Shown piece after piece: positions 1-10,113 of a DNA stretch of 64,000 nt (position 1 is the stretch's first letter; the number at the start of each line of letters is the position of its first letter). Below the pieces are notes generated by a model. The model was given only the letters and a program-made list of their open reading frames with translations. It ran no database searches and was not told the DNA's origin. A program made the translations under genes and the position numbers. Source of the DNA: Astragalus membranaceus (lineage: Eukaryota > Streptophyta > Magnoliopsida > Fabales > Fabaceae); assembly GCA_039519185.1 (NCBI GenBank), contig JAZGSX010000010.1, forward strand, positions 992,001-1,056,000, in the 5' to 3' direction.

Positions 1-989
1 TTATAAGGAGTGTATGAAAGACCACATATAAGATTCTGAATATCATATAAGCACAGTATACAATCATTTCCCACGAAGTCAACCAAGTTAACAACGTAGG
101 GGTATAACAGTCATTATCATCAGTCAACATCAGAACACATATAAACATTACAGCAATAACATAACGACATCAACGGCAAGTTACTCAACATCAATAACGG
201 CATATCACTCGTCAATAACAATGATCAAAACACCACGCCCCAAGGGGCGATTCAACAACGCAATCAACACAACAACAATCAGCACTACAACAAGCAACAT
301 CACAACAATCAACACAACAACAATCAACACGACAGGCGATCCATCACCGCATCATCGTCACTAAACACCGACTCAACACACAAGTTTTACAACACGTCAC
401 AGTCATGAAAATGCATGGAAGTGCAACCCACACGTGGGTATATGCATGATGGTACCATACTCGTCATAATAAGCCACTATGGGCACCCCGTCACTGTTTC
501 TCGTCATAAATAAGCCACTATGGCACACCGTCACTAAGAGGCCGAAGCCTATTCGTCATAAGAGGCCGAAGCCTATTCGTCATAATATGCACATGCTATG
601 AGACACTATGGACACATGTGCAAACACCAAAATCACTCACTTGTAATACTCGTCATTGTCATCATAAAACACACTCATCAAGCGAACTCGTCATGTTCGT
701 CACAATTTTAATTCAGCATCATCATGAAACATCATATTTAAAGTTTGCGTAACAACTTCTTTAAAATTTGAGAAACAACACTTCTTATTTGCGGGGAAAA
801 CATCATATCATAACTGAGGAAAATATCCCATTATAATTCGGGAAAATACCACATTTTCTTACTCAAAGGACATCACATTTCATTTGAAAAACATCACCAT
901 TTTTAATACGGAAACTTCACATTTAAATAGGGGAAAACAGCAACAGCAACATTATTTTATTTATAAAACAGCAGCCTTTTTAATCAAAA

Positions 990-1370
990 GAAAACAGCAA
1001 CAGCAACACCATTTTATTTATAGAAAACAGCACCCTTTCTTGTTAGAAATTACAGCAACAGCACATATTCTTTTTGAAGAAAACAGCAACAGCAACACCA
1101 TTTTATTTATAGAAAACAGCACCCTTTCTTGTTAGAAATTACAGCAACAGCACATATTCTTTTTGAAGAAAACAGCAACAGCATGTGTTTATTTTTAAGA
1201 AAAACAGCACTCTTCCTTGTTGGAAATTACAGCAACATACACATATTCTTTTTTTTTTTGAAGAAAAACAGCAACAACATGTATTTATCTTTGGAGAAAA
1301 ACAGCACCCATAGTGCGATTTTGTGGAGGAAAAACAGTCCCTCTTTCATAAAAAAAAACAGCAATATACA
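990..1370. repeat. 89-bp ACAGCAAC-rich tandem repeat inside LTR
   Basis: An 89-bp unit starting GAAAACAGCAACAGCAAC repeats at 990, 1079 and 1168 almost without change, then decays to about 1370. The open frames across it (884-1458) are products of the low-complexity repeat and have no recognisable protein features. It lies in the part of the LTR that would be the leader intron. Confidence 0.75.
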
Positions 1371-2017
1371 CTTTATCACCACATCAATAATCCATCAAAA
1401 AACATCAAATAATCATCAAAAACATCACCAAATAATCATCAAGAACATCATCCAATAATTCGATTCTCTCTCAATCCTACATCAATTCATGTCCATTTCG
1501 CAACAACACCCACAACCCCACAAAACCCCAATCACATATTCAATTATATCATAGGTCTACGATTTTTTTTTTTTTAACAAGTAGTCACACAAGATCACAC
1601 ATCCTTTATTTATTTATATAACATGTCATTCAAGATTCAAGCATCAATATAGCATAGATTTACGATTTCCAACAAGTGGTCACACAAAATCACACATCCT
1701 TTATTTATTTATATAACATGTTATTCAAGATTCATGGCAAACAAGTGATTAGATGAAACCCCAAACCCACACATGAAATCCCTCATAGACACCCTATAAT
1801 GGATTAAATCCCACCCTTACCTTAGATTAGGAGATCACACCCTAGCTTTCCTTCTCTTTCCTTGAGATCACGTTTTCCCTCTCTCTTCTTTCTCCATTGG
1901 AGCGCTAATCCTCCTTCCTTTTCCTTCCTTGGAGCCGCCAACCCATTCTCACTCTCTCTCAAATTCGCACTTCTCTTTTCTCCTTGCACAAAATGAGGCT
2001 AAACCTTAATTTTTAGC

Positions 2018-2026
2018 TATATATAT
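2018..2026 (-). promoter_or_regulatory. LTR TATA box
   Basis: On the minus strand TATATATA follows a GACCCACTTATCC/GCCCATGACCC block and precedes a GA-rich leader. This is the spacing expected for a Pol II core promoter, with transcription starting near 1985 and running leftward. Inferred from sequence layout only. Confidence 0.5.
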
Positions 2027-2320
2027 GCCTAGGGTCGGATAAGTGGGTCATGGGCTTTTCTCCTAACACATGCGCATACTCCCTGGGCCAAAACACTCCA
2101 ACTTACTAATACTAGCTCTCATGGTCTAACCCACTCTAACATATAATTATTTTAATTATTCTGCCACACAAGACCACCAATTAATTAATAGATAACTAGT
2201 TAATCAAACAATTATTTTTCCCTCCACCTAAACCTTATTTAATTAAAATCTATCATATAAATCTAATAAGATTAAGCCACAAATAGACCAATAAATATTT
2301 AATTAAATTGGGGTGTTACA

Positions 2321-3037
2321 GTGGGAATCCCTACGTCCTAACTCCGTCTCTTCTTGGGAAGGTCTTGTGGCAATGTTCTTGGCCAATTACACAGCCAACC
2401 GTTGTCAGTATCGTTACGAAGAGCACTTGGATTCGGTCGTCCAAGGAGAAAATGAACCATTGAGGGAGTTTATCGATCGGTTCATGACAGAGGCTGACAC
2501 AGTCCGCAACCTATCAGACATGGACAAGCTGAAGTATCTCAAACGTGGTATAAGAAAGAACCACAGATTTGCTGAAGAGTTCTCTTTGAACCGCTACTAC
2601 GACCTCGGCCTGTTCCTTAGAAGGGCCAACGACCATATGGGCTATGAAGAGCAATTGGCCGCCGACAAGGGCGCCCGCGCGCGTCCCAAGGAAGAGAATG
2701 GCAGGTCAGTCAAGGGGCAAGACCGTGACAGTAAGCCCGAGTACCGGCCCAAGAAGTACGAGCATCGTACAAAATTGAACACTCCGATCGCGCAGATCTT
2801 CACGGAGTGCCAGAACAATGAGTTCACTGGTGTGAGGCGACCTGATCCTTTAGTATTAAAGAAAGGAGGTCGACCTACCAAGAAATACTGCAGATACCAC
2901 AAGAGTAAGGGGCATGACACCAATGACTGCATGGACCTAAAAGATGACATAGAAGATCTCATACAGAAGGGCAAGCTGAGGCAATATGTCAGAGACGTGG
3001 GCAACGATCGCCCAGAAGGAAGAGCCATTGGCCAACC
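2321..3037 (+). pseudogene. Tat-1 gag, central part, cut at both ends
   Basis: Capsid-type Gag sequence: it opens WESLRPNSVSSWEGL, followed by a helical region with FIDRFMTEADTVRN. Further on comes YCRYHKSKGHDTNDC, the CXXH-HXXXXC zinc-knuckle variant of Tat Gag, followed by a charged stretch. The start is missing because an LTR is inserted at 2320/2321, and the reading is cut at 3037 by Tekay-R1. It resumes at 12704 in the same frame once the insertion and one target duplication are discounted. A minus-strand frame at 2642-3028 is a shadow. In a working element Gag assembles the particle that packages the RNA. Confidence 0.85.
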
Positions 3038-5627
3038 TGTAACACCCCATTTCTAATAACTTAGCTTTTAAATAAAATCAGAGTCTCTTTTTTTTTTTTT
3101 TTTTTGAAAACATTTCAAGCGAGTGTTACATATACTCCATAAGTATCAAGATACATAACACCGTAAGGAAGGTTTAGTTCGCATCACTAAAACCAATCAC
3201 CACCAGCAGCGGAATAATAAAGAGTTCAAAAAAATTAAAACCAATACATCACCAACAAAGTCTAGCAGTTTTAAGAAAATAAAGCATAAACATAGGACAC
3301 CCCCCCCCCCCTGGTGCTACGTATCAGAGCGTGACACTTCCTACCAGACGAAGGCATACAGGAAACCTTCACTCATCATTACCTGCACGTTGCCGACATA
3401 AGAAGCAACATAAAGGCAGTAGGGTGAGTCTCTTTTCATAATTAATAACATATGAGAATTAAGCAATGCGTAGGAAAAAGGAAACCAAGCACACCAACTC
3501 ACAACAATGGGTCAATCACATGGACATTCTATATTCCAAACAGCACTACACAATATATGATTATGCATGTAATGCAACCCAAACTCCACGGGTACATGCA
3601 TGTCGGATCCGTCACCAAATACAAATAGGCCGTAGCCTCTGCTCACCAAATAAAATTAGGCCGTAGCCTCTGCTCACCAATAATTCACATGCTCATGAGG
3701 TGTTATGGAGAATGCATCACAACACACCACAAATCAATCAATTCACCATTTTAAATTCTAATCTCACCATAGTGCATTATTTAACTCACCAAATTAAAAT
3801 TAGGCCGAAGCCTCTGCTCACCAATCTCTCCTCATCATCACTCACCATTTCAGCTCACCACCCACACCAACATCAATTCAAAAGACCAACCCAGGACATT
3901 GACACGACGTAGGGAAAATGGATAAAAATAGCCATTTGGACACTTGAACACCTTCAGCCAGGAACACCAGTAAAAATAAATTATTTTTGCATAAAATTGA
4001 GACTATTGGATAGGCACTGAAATTAGCTTCAAAACGCATTTTGAACCGTTGAATTTGGATAACCGAGTCAAAAGTTACGTTAAAAACAATTTAGGAAAAA
4101 TGTTAGACATCCTGGAAACTGGCGCATGGGCGCTGGGCGCCCAGGGGCAACACAGCGCTTGGCGCATGGGCGCTTGGCGCCCAGAAGAGGCAACACGCAC
4201 AGGCGCATGGGCGCTGGCGCCCAGGAACAACACGCGCAACAGCGCACAGGCGCTAGGCGCTTGGCGCCCAGGAACAACACGCGCACATAGGCGCTGGGCG
4301 CCCAGGAAGGCAACAAGCGCATAGGCGCGCCCAGGGAACAGCAGCAACATGGCGCCCAAGCACTAGGCGCCTAAGACCATCATGCTACAAATTTTATTTT
4401 TCTTCGAAATTAATTTTACACGAGCCAAATGCTCAGAACATGAAAACCCAATAATATTTTCATCAAAAATTGAACATCATTTTTGGCGCCCATGCACTAG
4501 GCACCTAGTGAAAACACACAACTCAACTCCTTTGTTGCCCAAAATCAGTTTTCATGAGCCATTTTACCTGAGTATAAAAACCTGAAAACAATTTTCGCAA
4601 AACTATCACCCAGACTTTGGGGCCCTTGGCGCCCATGACACAAGCAACATGTGCCAAAACTGGCAGCACAGGAACACAGAATGGCAACACAGGCAACAGG
4701 CACAGCAACACAGATTGGCAACACAGGCAACAGGCACAGCACACAGTGACACAGAATGGCAACACAGGGCAACAGAATTTTTTGGAAACAGGCGCAGCAC
4801 ACTGCTGGGCGCCTGGCGCCCATGACTAGGCGCAACACTGAAAATTTCAGCAACATGCTTATGGCGCCCAAGGCACCTAGGGGCTTCTAAACAGAATTTT
4901 TCTCACTTTCATTCACCAAATTAAATTCATCAAAATGCCCAATTACATATATATCACTAAAGTGTCACCATGATTCTCAAATTCACCAAGCAAACATCAA
5001 CAAATCATATTCTCAAACATGTGTCATGCGAATCACTTAGCAACAATTCAGTTCACCAATTATACGATTTCAACATGAGCAATTCCTAATCAAGTATCAC
5101 AACACTATAATTTAATCATCAAAACAACAATTCGTTCATGGAAATTATTCTAGAACCCTAACCCTAAGCATCACTAATTCGCATATCTATTAAGAACAAA
5201 AAGAGGACCCCCTAACCTTATGGAAGTCGAATTTGCTAAGCAAGGCTCCAAAGAATTTCAAGACACCAACAAGCTCTTCCCCCTCCTTGAGTGATTCGCG
5301 AAGCTCCTCCCCCTTCCTCTTGCAAGTTGCGACTTCTCTTCTCACTTCTCCTCTCTTTACGTTAGTTTCTTTCTTTTTTTCCCACTTGAGTCAAAATGAA
5401 AACTAGCTTCTAAGACCCCTTGAGAGTCGAATTACTTGACTAAGCAATGGGCCACGGGCCTAATTGTGGATCACGGGCCCTTGCTCGCACCACCTAAATA
5501 GTGACACCATCTCCTGATAAAATAAAATAAAATAATTAAACTTGAATTATTTAATTAAATTAAATAAATATTGTAAGCCTTAAATAACTTAATTAAATAA
5601 ATAATTAAATTATTTTGGGGCGTTACA
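3038..5627 (-). repeat. Tekay-R1 3' LTR
   Basis: On the minus strand it starts TGTAACGCCCC at 5627 and ends GGGGTGTTACA at 3038. The polypurine tract AGTGGGGGAGAG lies just upstream of the start. The interior holds GGCGCC/GCGCCCA clusters (4118-4360 and 4483-4880), a GGCAACACAG-type repeat (4650-4770) and two telomere-like repeats (AACCCTAACCCTAA, 5154-5167). A donor-like AAG^GTTAGGGG at 5216 and acceptor-like GTGCAG^GTAATGATGAG at 3383 would bound an 1,834-bp intron. Short frames here (3466-3912, 4049-4871) are repeat artefacts. Confidence 0.93.
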
Positions 5628-5639
5628 ACTCTCCCCCAC

Positions 5640-7037
5640 TTAGAATATTTCGTCCTCGAAATTACCTGAATCAAACAACTCCGGATATGCTTCCCGCATC
5701 TTACTCTCCAGCTCCCAAGTCATACTCTCACCAGCAGCTCCTAACCACACCACCTTCACCAAAGGAATTTCTTTCCCTCTCAGAGTCTTCACTTCTCTAT
5801 CTTCAATCCGCACAGGCATAGTCTCCACGGTGAGATTATCCCGCACCTCTACTTCATCCATCTGAATCACATGAGACGGGTCCGGAACATACTTTCGAAG
5901 TTGTGACACGTGAAACACGTCATGCAAGTTCGAAAGATTAGGCGGCAAGGCCACCCTATAGGCAACACTTCCCACCCTCTCTGTAATCTGATACGGACCA
6001 ATGAAACGGGGAGTTAACTTCTTAGATTTCAAGGCACGCCCAACACCAGTCACTGGAGTGACTCTCAGGAACACATGATCACCGGCCTGAAACTCTAAAT
6101 CCTTCCTTCTTTTATCATGATAGCTCTTTTGTCGACTCTGCGACGCTTTCATCTTCTCACGGATTAATTTTACCTTCTCAGTTGTTTCTCGCACAATCTC
6201 AGGCCCCAACACTGCACTCTCCCCAGATTCATACCAACACAACGGAGTCCTACATCTCCGACCATACAATGCCTCGAACGGTGCCATACCAATACTAGAA
6301 TGAAAACTGTTGTTATAGGTGAATTCTATCAACGAAAGATGAGAATCCCATGAACCTCCCTGCTCAAGAACACATGCTCTCAACAAGTCCTCTAACGACT
6401 GAATAGTCCTCTCCGTCTGACCATCTGTCTGCGGATGATAAGCGGAGCTCAACCTCAACTTAGAACCCAAAGCTTCCTGCAAACTTTTCCAAAACTCAGA
6501 TGTGAATCTTGGATCTCTATCAGACACAATACTAAGCGGAACGCCATGCAACTTCACAATAGTCTTGATATAGATTTCTGCCAACTTTGGAACTGGATAA
6601 GTCATATTAATTGGCAAGAAATGAGCAGACTTAGACAACCTGTCCACAACCACCCATATAGCATCGAACCCTCTCACTGTATTTGGCAAACCAGTTACAA
6701 AATCCATGGAAATGCTATCCCATTTCCATTTCGGAATCTCCAATGGTTGCATCAACCCCGCAGGCTTCTGATGCTCAATCTTAGACTTCTGACAAGTCAG
6801 ACACGAATACACAAACTGCGCCACATCCTTCTTCATACCAGGCCACCAGAACATTTTCTTCAAATCTTGGTACATTTTCGTAGCCCCTGGATGAATACTC
6901 AACTTGCTCCTATGGCTCTCCTCAAGAATCATTCTCTTCATCTCAGCATCGTCAGGAATGCAGATCCTATCTCTGAATCTCAATACACCTTGGGAATCTA
7001 ACCTGAAATCTCCATCCACATCTTGATCATTCACAAC
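5640..7037 (-). pseudogene. Tekay-R1 integrase and chromodomain-like C-terminus
   Basis: About 465 residues in frame with the upstream pol but behind a TAA stop. The integrase zinc finger (HRSKLSIHPG, then CLTCQKSK) is followed by the catalytic core, with aspartates in SMDFVTG and VSDRDPRF and glutamate in QTERTIQ. Next come the GPYQITERVG and HDVFHVSQLRKYVPDPS segments typical of Tekay, and a chromodomain-like end (LVKVVWLGAAGESMTWELE). In active elements this domain is thought to steer integration through chromatin marks. The reading stops normally 12 bases before the LTR. The plus-strand frame 6435-7001 is a shadow. Confidence 0.92.
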
Positions 7038-9635
7038 TTACAGGTCTACCAACTTTACATCTGACTTTTGGGCTTCTCGAACACTAACCAAAAATTCATT
7101 GCCGATCTTCAACATCCCCAATCTGACACTCTGCGGTGTCACTTCACAAACCAGACTCATGTCCCGAAACTGCTCAATCAATTCTAACTCTTTCACCATC
7201 ATAGCCGACATATGCAAACTCTTCCGACTTAAAGCATCAGCCACGACATTAGCTTTGTCGGGGTGATAGTTCAAGCCGAAATCATAATCCTTCAGCAATT
7301 CTAGCCAACGTCTCTGCCTCATATTTAGCTCCTTCTGATCAAACAAGTATTTTAAACTCTTATGGTCGCTAAACACTTCAAATCTGGTACCATACAGATA
7401 GTGCCTCCAAATTTTCAGCACAAACACAATTGCAGCTAGCTCCAAATCATGAGTAGGGTAGTTCTTCTCATGGGTCCTCAACTGTCTGGACGCATAAGCC
7501 ACTACCTTACCCTCTTGCATCAATACACCTCCCAAACCCATCTTGGAAGCATCACAATATACTACAAACGGTCGATCAGGAACAGGCAAAGTCAAAACGG
7601 GTGATGTAGTCAACCTCTTTTTCAACTCATTGAAGCTCTCCTCACAGCGAGCATCCCACACAAAAGCTCTTCCTTTACATGTCAATTGAGTCAACGGAAG
7701 TGCCAACCTCGAGAAACCTTCAATAAACCTCCTGTAGTAACCAGCTAATCCCAAAAAGCTTCTAATCTCTGTAACTGACTTCGGGCTCTCCCATTGGGAC
7801 ACAGCATCAACCTTGGCTGGGTCCACAGCTATACCATTACCAGAGATAATATGACCAAGGAAACCTACTTCATTCAGCCAGAACTCACACTTAGACAATT
7901 TTGCATACAATTTCTTTTCTTTCAATACTTCCAGCACTAACCTCAAATGTTCTGCGTGCTCCTCTTCTGTCTTAGAATACACCAGAATGTCGTCAATAAA
8001 CACAACTACAAACCGATCCAAGTAACTATGAAAAGTACGATTCATGTACTCCATAAACACACCCGGCGCATTGGTAACACCAAACGGCATAACAGAATAC
8101 TCATAGTGCCCATATCTCGTTCTGAAAGCGGTTTTCTGAATGTCTTCATCCTTTACCTTGATCTGGTGATAACCCGACCTCAAATCGATTTTACTAAACA
8201 CCTTGGCACCTACCAGCTGGTCCATCAGATCATCAATTCTGGGAAGCGGATACCGGTTCTTTATTGTCACTTTGTTCAATTGCCTATAATCGACACAAAG
8301 TCTCATACTCCCGTCCTTCTTTTTCACTAACAATACCGGAGCACCCCACGGTGACACACTTGGTCTTACAAATTTCTTCTCAAGCAACTCTTCTAATTGC
8401 TTTTTCAATTCAGACAACTCTGAAGCTGACATTCGGTACGGTGCCATAGACACAGGCCTAGTACCAGGTATAAGATCAATGGCAAACTCAACCTCTCTCT
8501 CTGGCGGGACACTTGGAATTTCATCCGGGAACACTTCAGGAAACTCACACACTACTTGAACCCTGTCAATGATCGCCTGATTCTCAGCAGACAATGACGC
8601 CATCAAGGCAAACAGATGAACTCCTTCCCTCATTACCTTATGTAAATGACCAGCAGGCAACAACACTGATTCTTCCTCTTCGGGAGGAAGGAAACTCACA
8701 GATCTCCGGAAACAATTAATATGCACATGGTTAAATACTAACCAGTCCATACCAAGAATGACATCCAACCCTCCCAACGGCAAACAAATTAGATCAACAA
8801 GAAAGTCTCTGCCGAAGATTGACAGAGGGCACTTAGCACACACAAGAGAGGTAGTTACTGAACCCTTAGCTGGAGTGTCAATAACCATCTCCCTCATCAT
8901 AGAAGATAAAACAAGGTCCAATTTCTCAGCACACAAAGCAGCAATAAACGAATGCGTAGCACCCGTATCAATAATAGCAATCAAAGGAATACCATTAATA
9001 AAACATGTACCTCTAATCTCATTAGTATCCTCTGATCCTGCGAGAGCAAACACTTTTCCATGGGACTTCTCTTTCTTCGGCTTAGTACACTTAGTACTAA
9101 TATGACCTGATTCCCCGCAATTGTAGCACACCACATCCCTTTTCTCACACTTCGCAGCCACATGACCCTCTTTACCGCATTTGAAACATTTATTATCTGA
9201 GCAGTCAAAACTCTTGTGACCCGGCTTGCCACACCTGTAGCACACAACCTTCGCAGGGGCATCTCCCCCACTTGTTTTCTTATTATCAGCATACCTCTGC
9301 TTACCTTTACCAGCTGGAACCTCATATGGCTTACCCCGATTCTGAAATTTACCTCTCAGATCCCTCATGACCTTAGAATGAGCATTACTATCATCCTCAT
9401 ATATCCTGCAACTGTCGATCAAATCAGCGAATACCCGACTCTTCTGGTACCCTACAGCTTTCTTGATATCAGCCCTCAGTCCATTCTCAAACTTAATACA
9501 CTTTGAGAACTCAGAATCAGCATCAGCATAATGGGGATAAAACTTAGCCAATTCAGTGAACTTGGCAGCATACTCTGTCACTGACATGCTTCCTTGCTTC
9601 AGCTCAAGGAATTCTATTTCTTTCTTACCTCTCAC
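7038..9635 (-). pseudogene. Tekay-R1 Gag C-terminus, protease, RT, RNase H
   Basis: 865 residues open between a gag frameshift (near 9645) and a TAA stop (7038-7040). In order: the end of Gag; three CCHC zinc knuckles (CYRCGKPGHKSFDC, CFKCGKEGHVAAKC, CYNCGESGHISTKC) that bind RNA; aspartic protease (IDTGATHSFI); RT (DYRQLNKVTIKNRYPLPRID, active site FIDDILVYSK); and RNase H (YCDASKMGLGGVLMQ to VADALSRK). The apparent start codon is only the first ATG after the frameshift, not a true start. Catalytic motifs look complete. The stop sits in the RNase H-integrase linker, where the intact relative Tekay-F reads through in frame. Confidence 0.93.
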
Positions 9636-9639
9636 ATCT

Positions 9640-10002
9640 TCAGGAAAAATACTTCCGCAAGAACTCTCTACGGAAAACAGCCCAAGTTATCTCTTCATTA
9701 GCAGTTTCTAATCTCTGCCTCACCTCCATCCACCAATCATCAGCTTCCTCTGCCAGCGTATGGGTACCATACCTGACCTTCTGCGCATCATCACAATCCA
9801 TGACCCGGAATATTCTTTCAATCTCTTTCAGCCATGCCAAAGCACCATCTGGATTATACTTGCCCTTAAAGACAGGTGGATTCTCTCTCAGGAACGTAGC
9901 CAAATTGCGCGTCCCGTCATTAACAGCACCGGGTATATTACCCATCGCCCCGGCTATAGCCTGCAAGGCAGCAGCAAGTGCAGCATCGTCCCGTCTGGCC
10001 AT
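9640..10002 (-). pseudogene. Tekay-R1 Gag N-terminus, ended by frameshift
   Basis: 120 residues beginning MARRDDAALAAALQAIAG, the same start as the intact Gag of Tekay-F, so the ATG at 10002 is well supported. It contains PPVFKGKYNPDGALAWLKEIERIF, described here only by position (residues about 43-66), a capsid N-terminal hallmark of Tekay Gag. The frame ends at LRKYFS because the T run has one extra base compared with Tekay-F; the next frame continues immediately with EDVRGKKE. It starts 111 bases from the LTR, after the primer site. Confidence 0.92.
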
Positions 10003-10097
10003 TCTAGCACTGCAACAGGAAACAAAATTCAGAAACGAGTAACAAACTCAATGTTACTCAACACGACGACTCGACTACCGGCCGGACAGACCGAACT

Positions 10098-10109
10098 GCT
10101 CTGATACCA
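10098..10109 (-). other. Primer-binding site (initiator Met tRNA), Tekay-R1
   Basis: On the minus strand TGGTATCAGAGC starts four bases after the 5' LTR end. It is the complement of the 3' end of plant initiator-Met tRNA, which primes minus-strand DNA synthesis. Confidence 0.92.
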
Positions 10110-10113
10110 CTAA

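Larger units (their letters stand above)
1..2320 (-). mobile_element. Tekay-type LTR (family e), partial
   Basis: Read on the minus strand, this begins TGTAACACCCC at 2320, the standard start of the Tekay LTRs in this window, and runs leftward out of the window. It follows the same order as the complete LTRs here: AT-rich start, CCCATGACCCA motifs, TATA box, GA-rich leader (about 1820-1985), a CTAAG^GTAAGGG splice-donor-like site at 1820, then a repeat-rich interior. The right flank is Tat-1 gag in mid-codon, so it is an insertion into that gene; GTGGG (2321-2325) is the expected target duplication, but the left copy is outside the window. It may be a solo LTR or the 5' LTR of a complete minus-strand element further left. 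Confidence 0.8.

Noticed and set aside
884..1458. Two short plus-strand frames (83 and 109 residues)
   Set aside because: They translate the ACAGCAAC tandem repeat of an LTR; both frames share repeated peptides and have no gene context.
4049..4871. Several overlapping frames on both strands (also at 11120-11942)
   Set aside because: Open frames caused by the GC-rich GGCGCC repeats of the LTR; identical in both LTR copies and without motifs.
5154..5167. AACCCTAACCCTAA considered as an interstitial telomere
   Set aside because: Only two units, present at the same place in both Tekay-R1 LTRs, so it is an LTR word.
6435..7001. 188-residue plus-strand frame opposite the Tekay-R1 integrase
   Set aside because: Exact antisense of a well-supported integrase frame; it has no motifs and no equivalent of its own.
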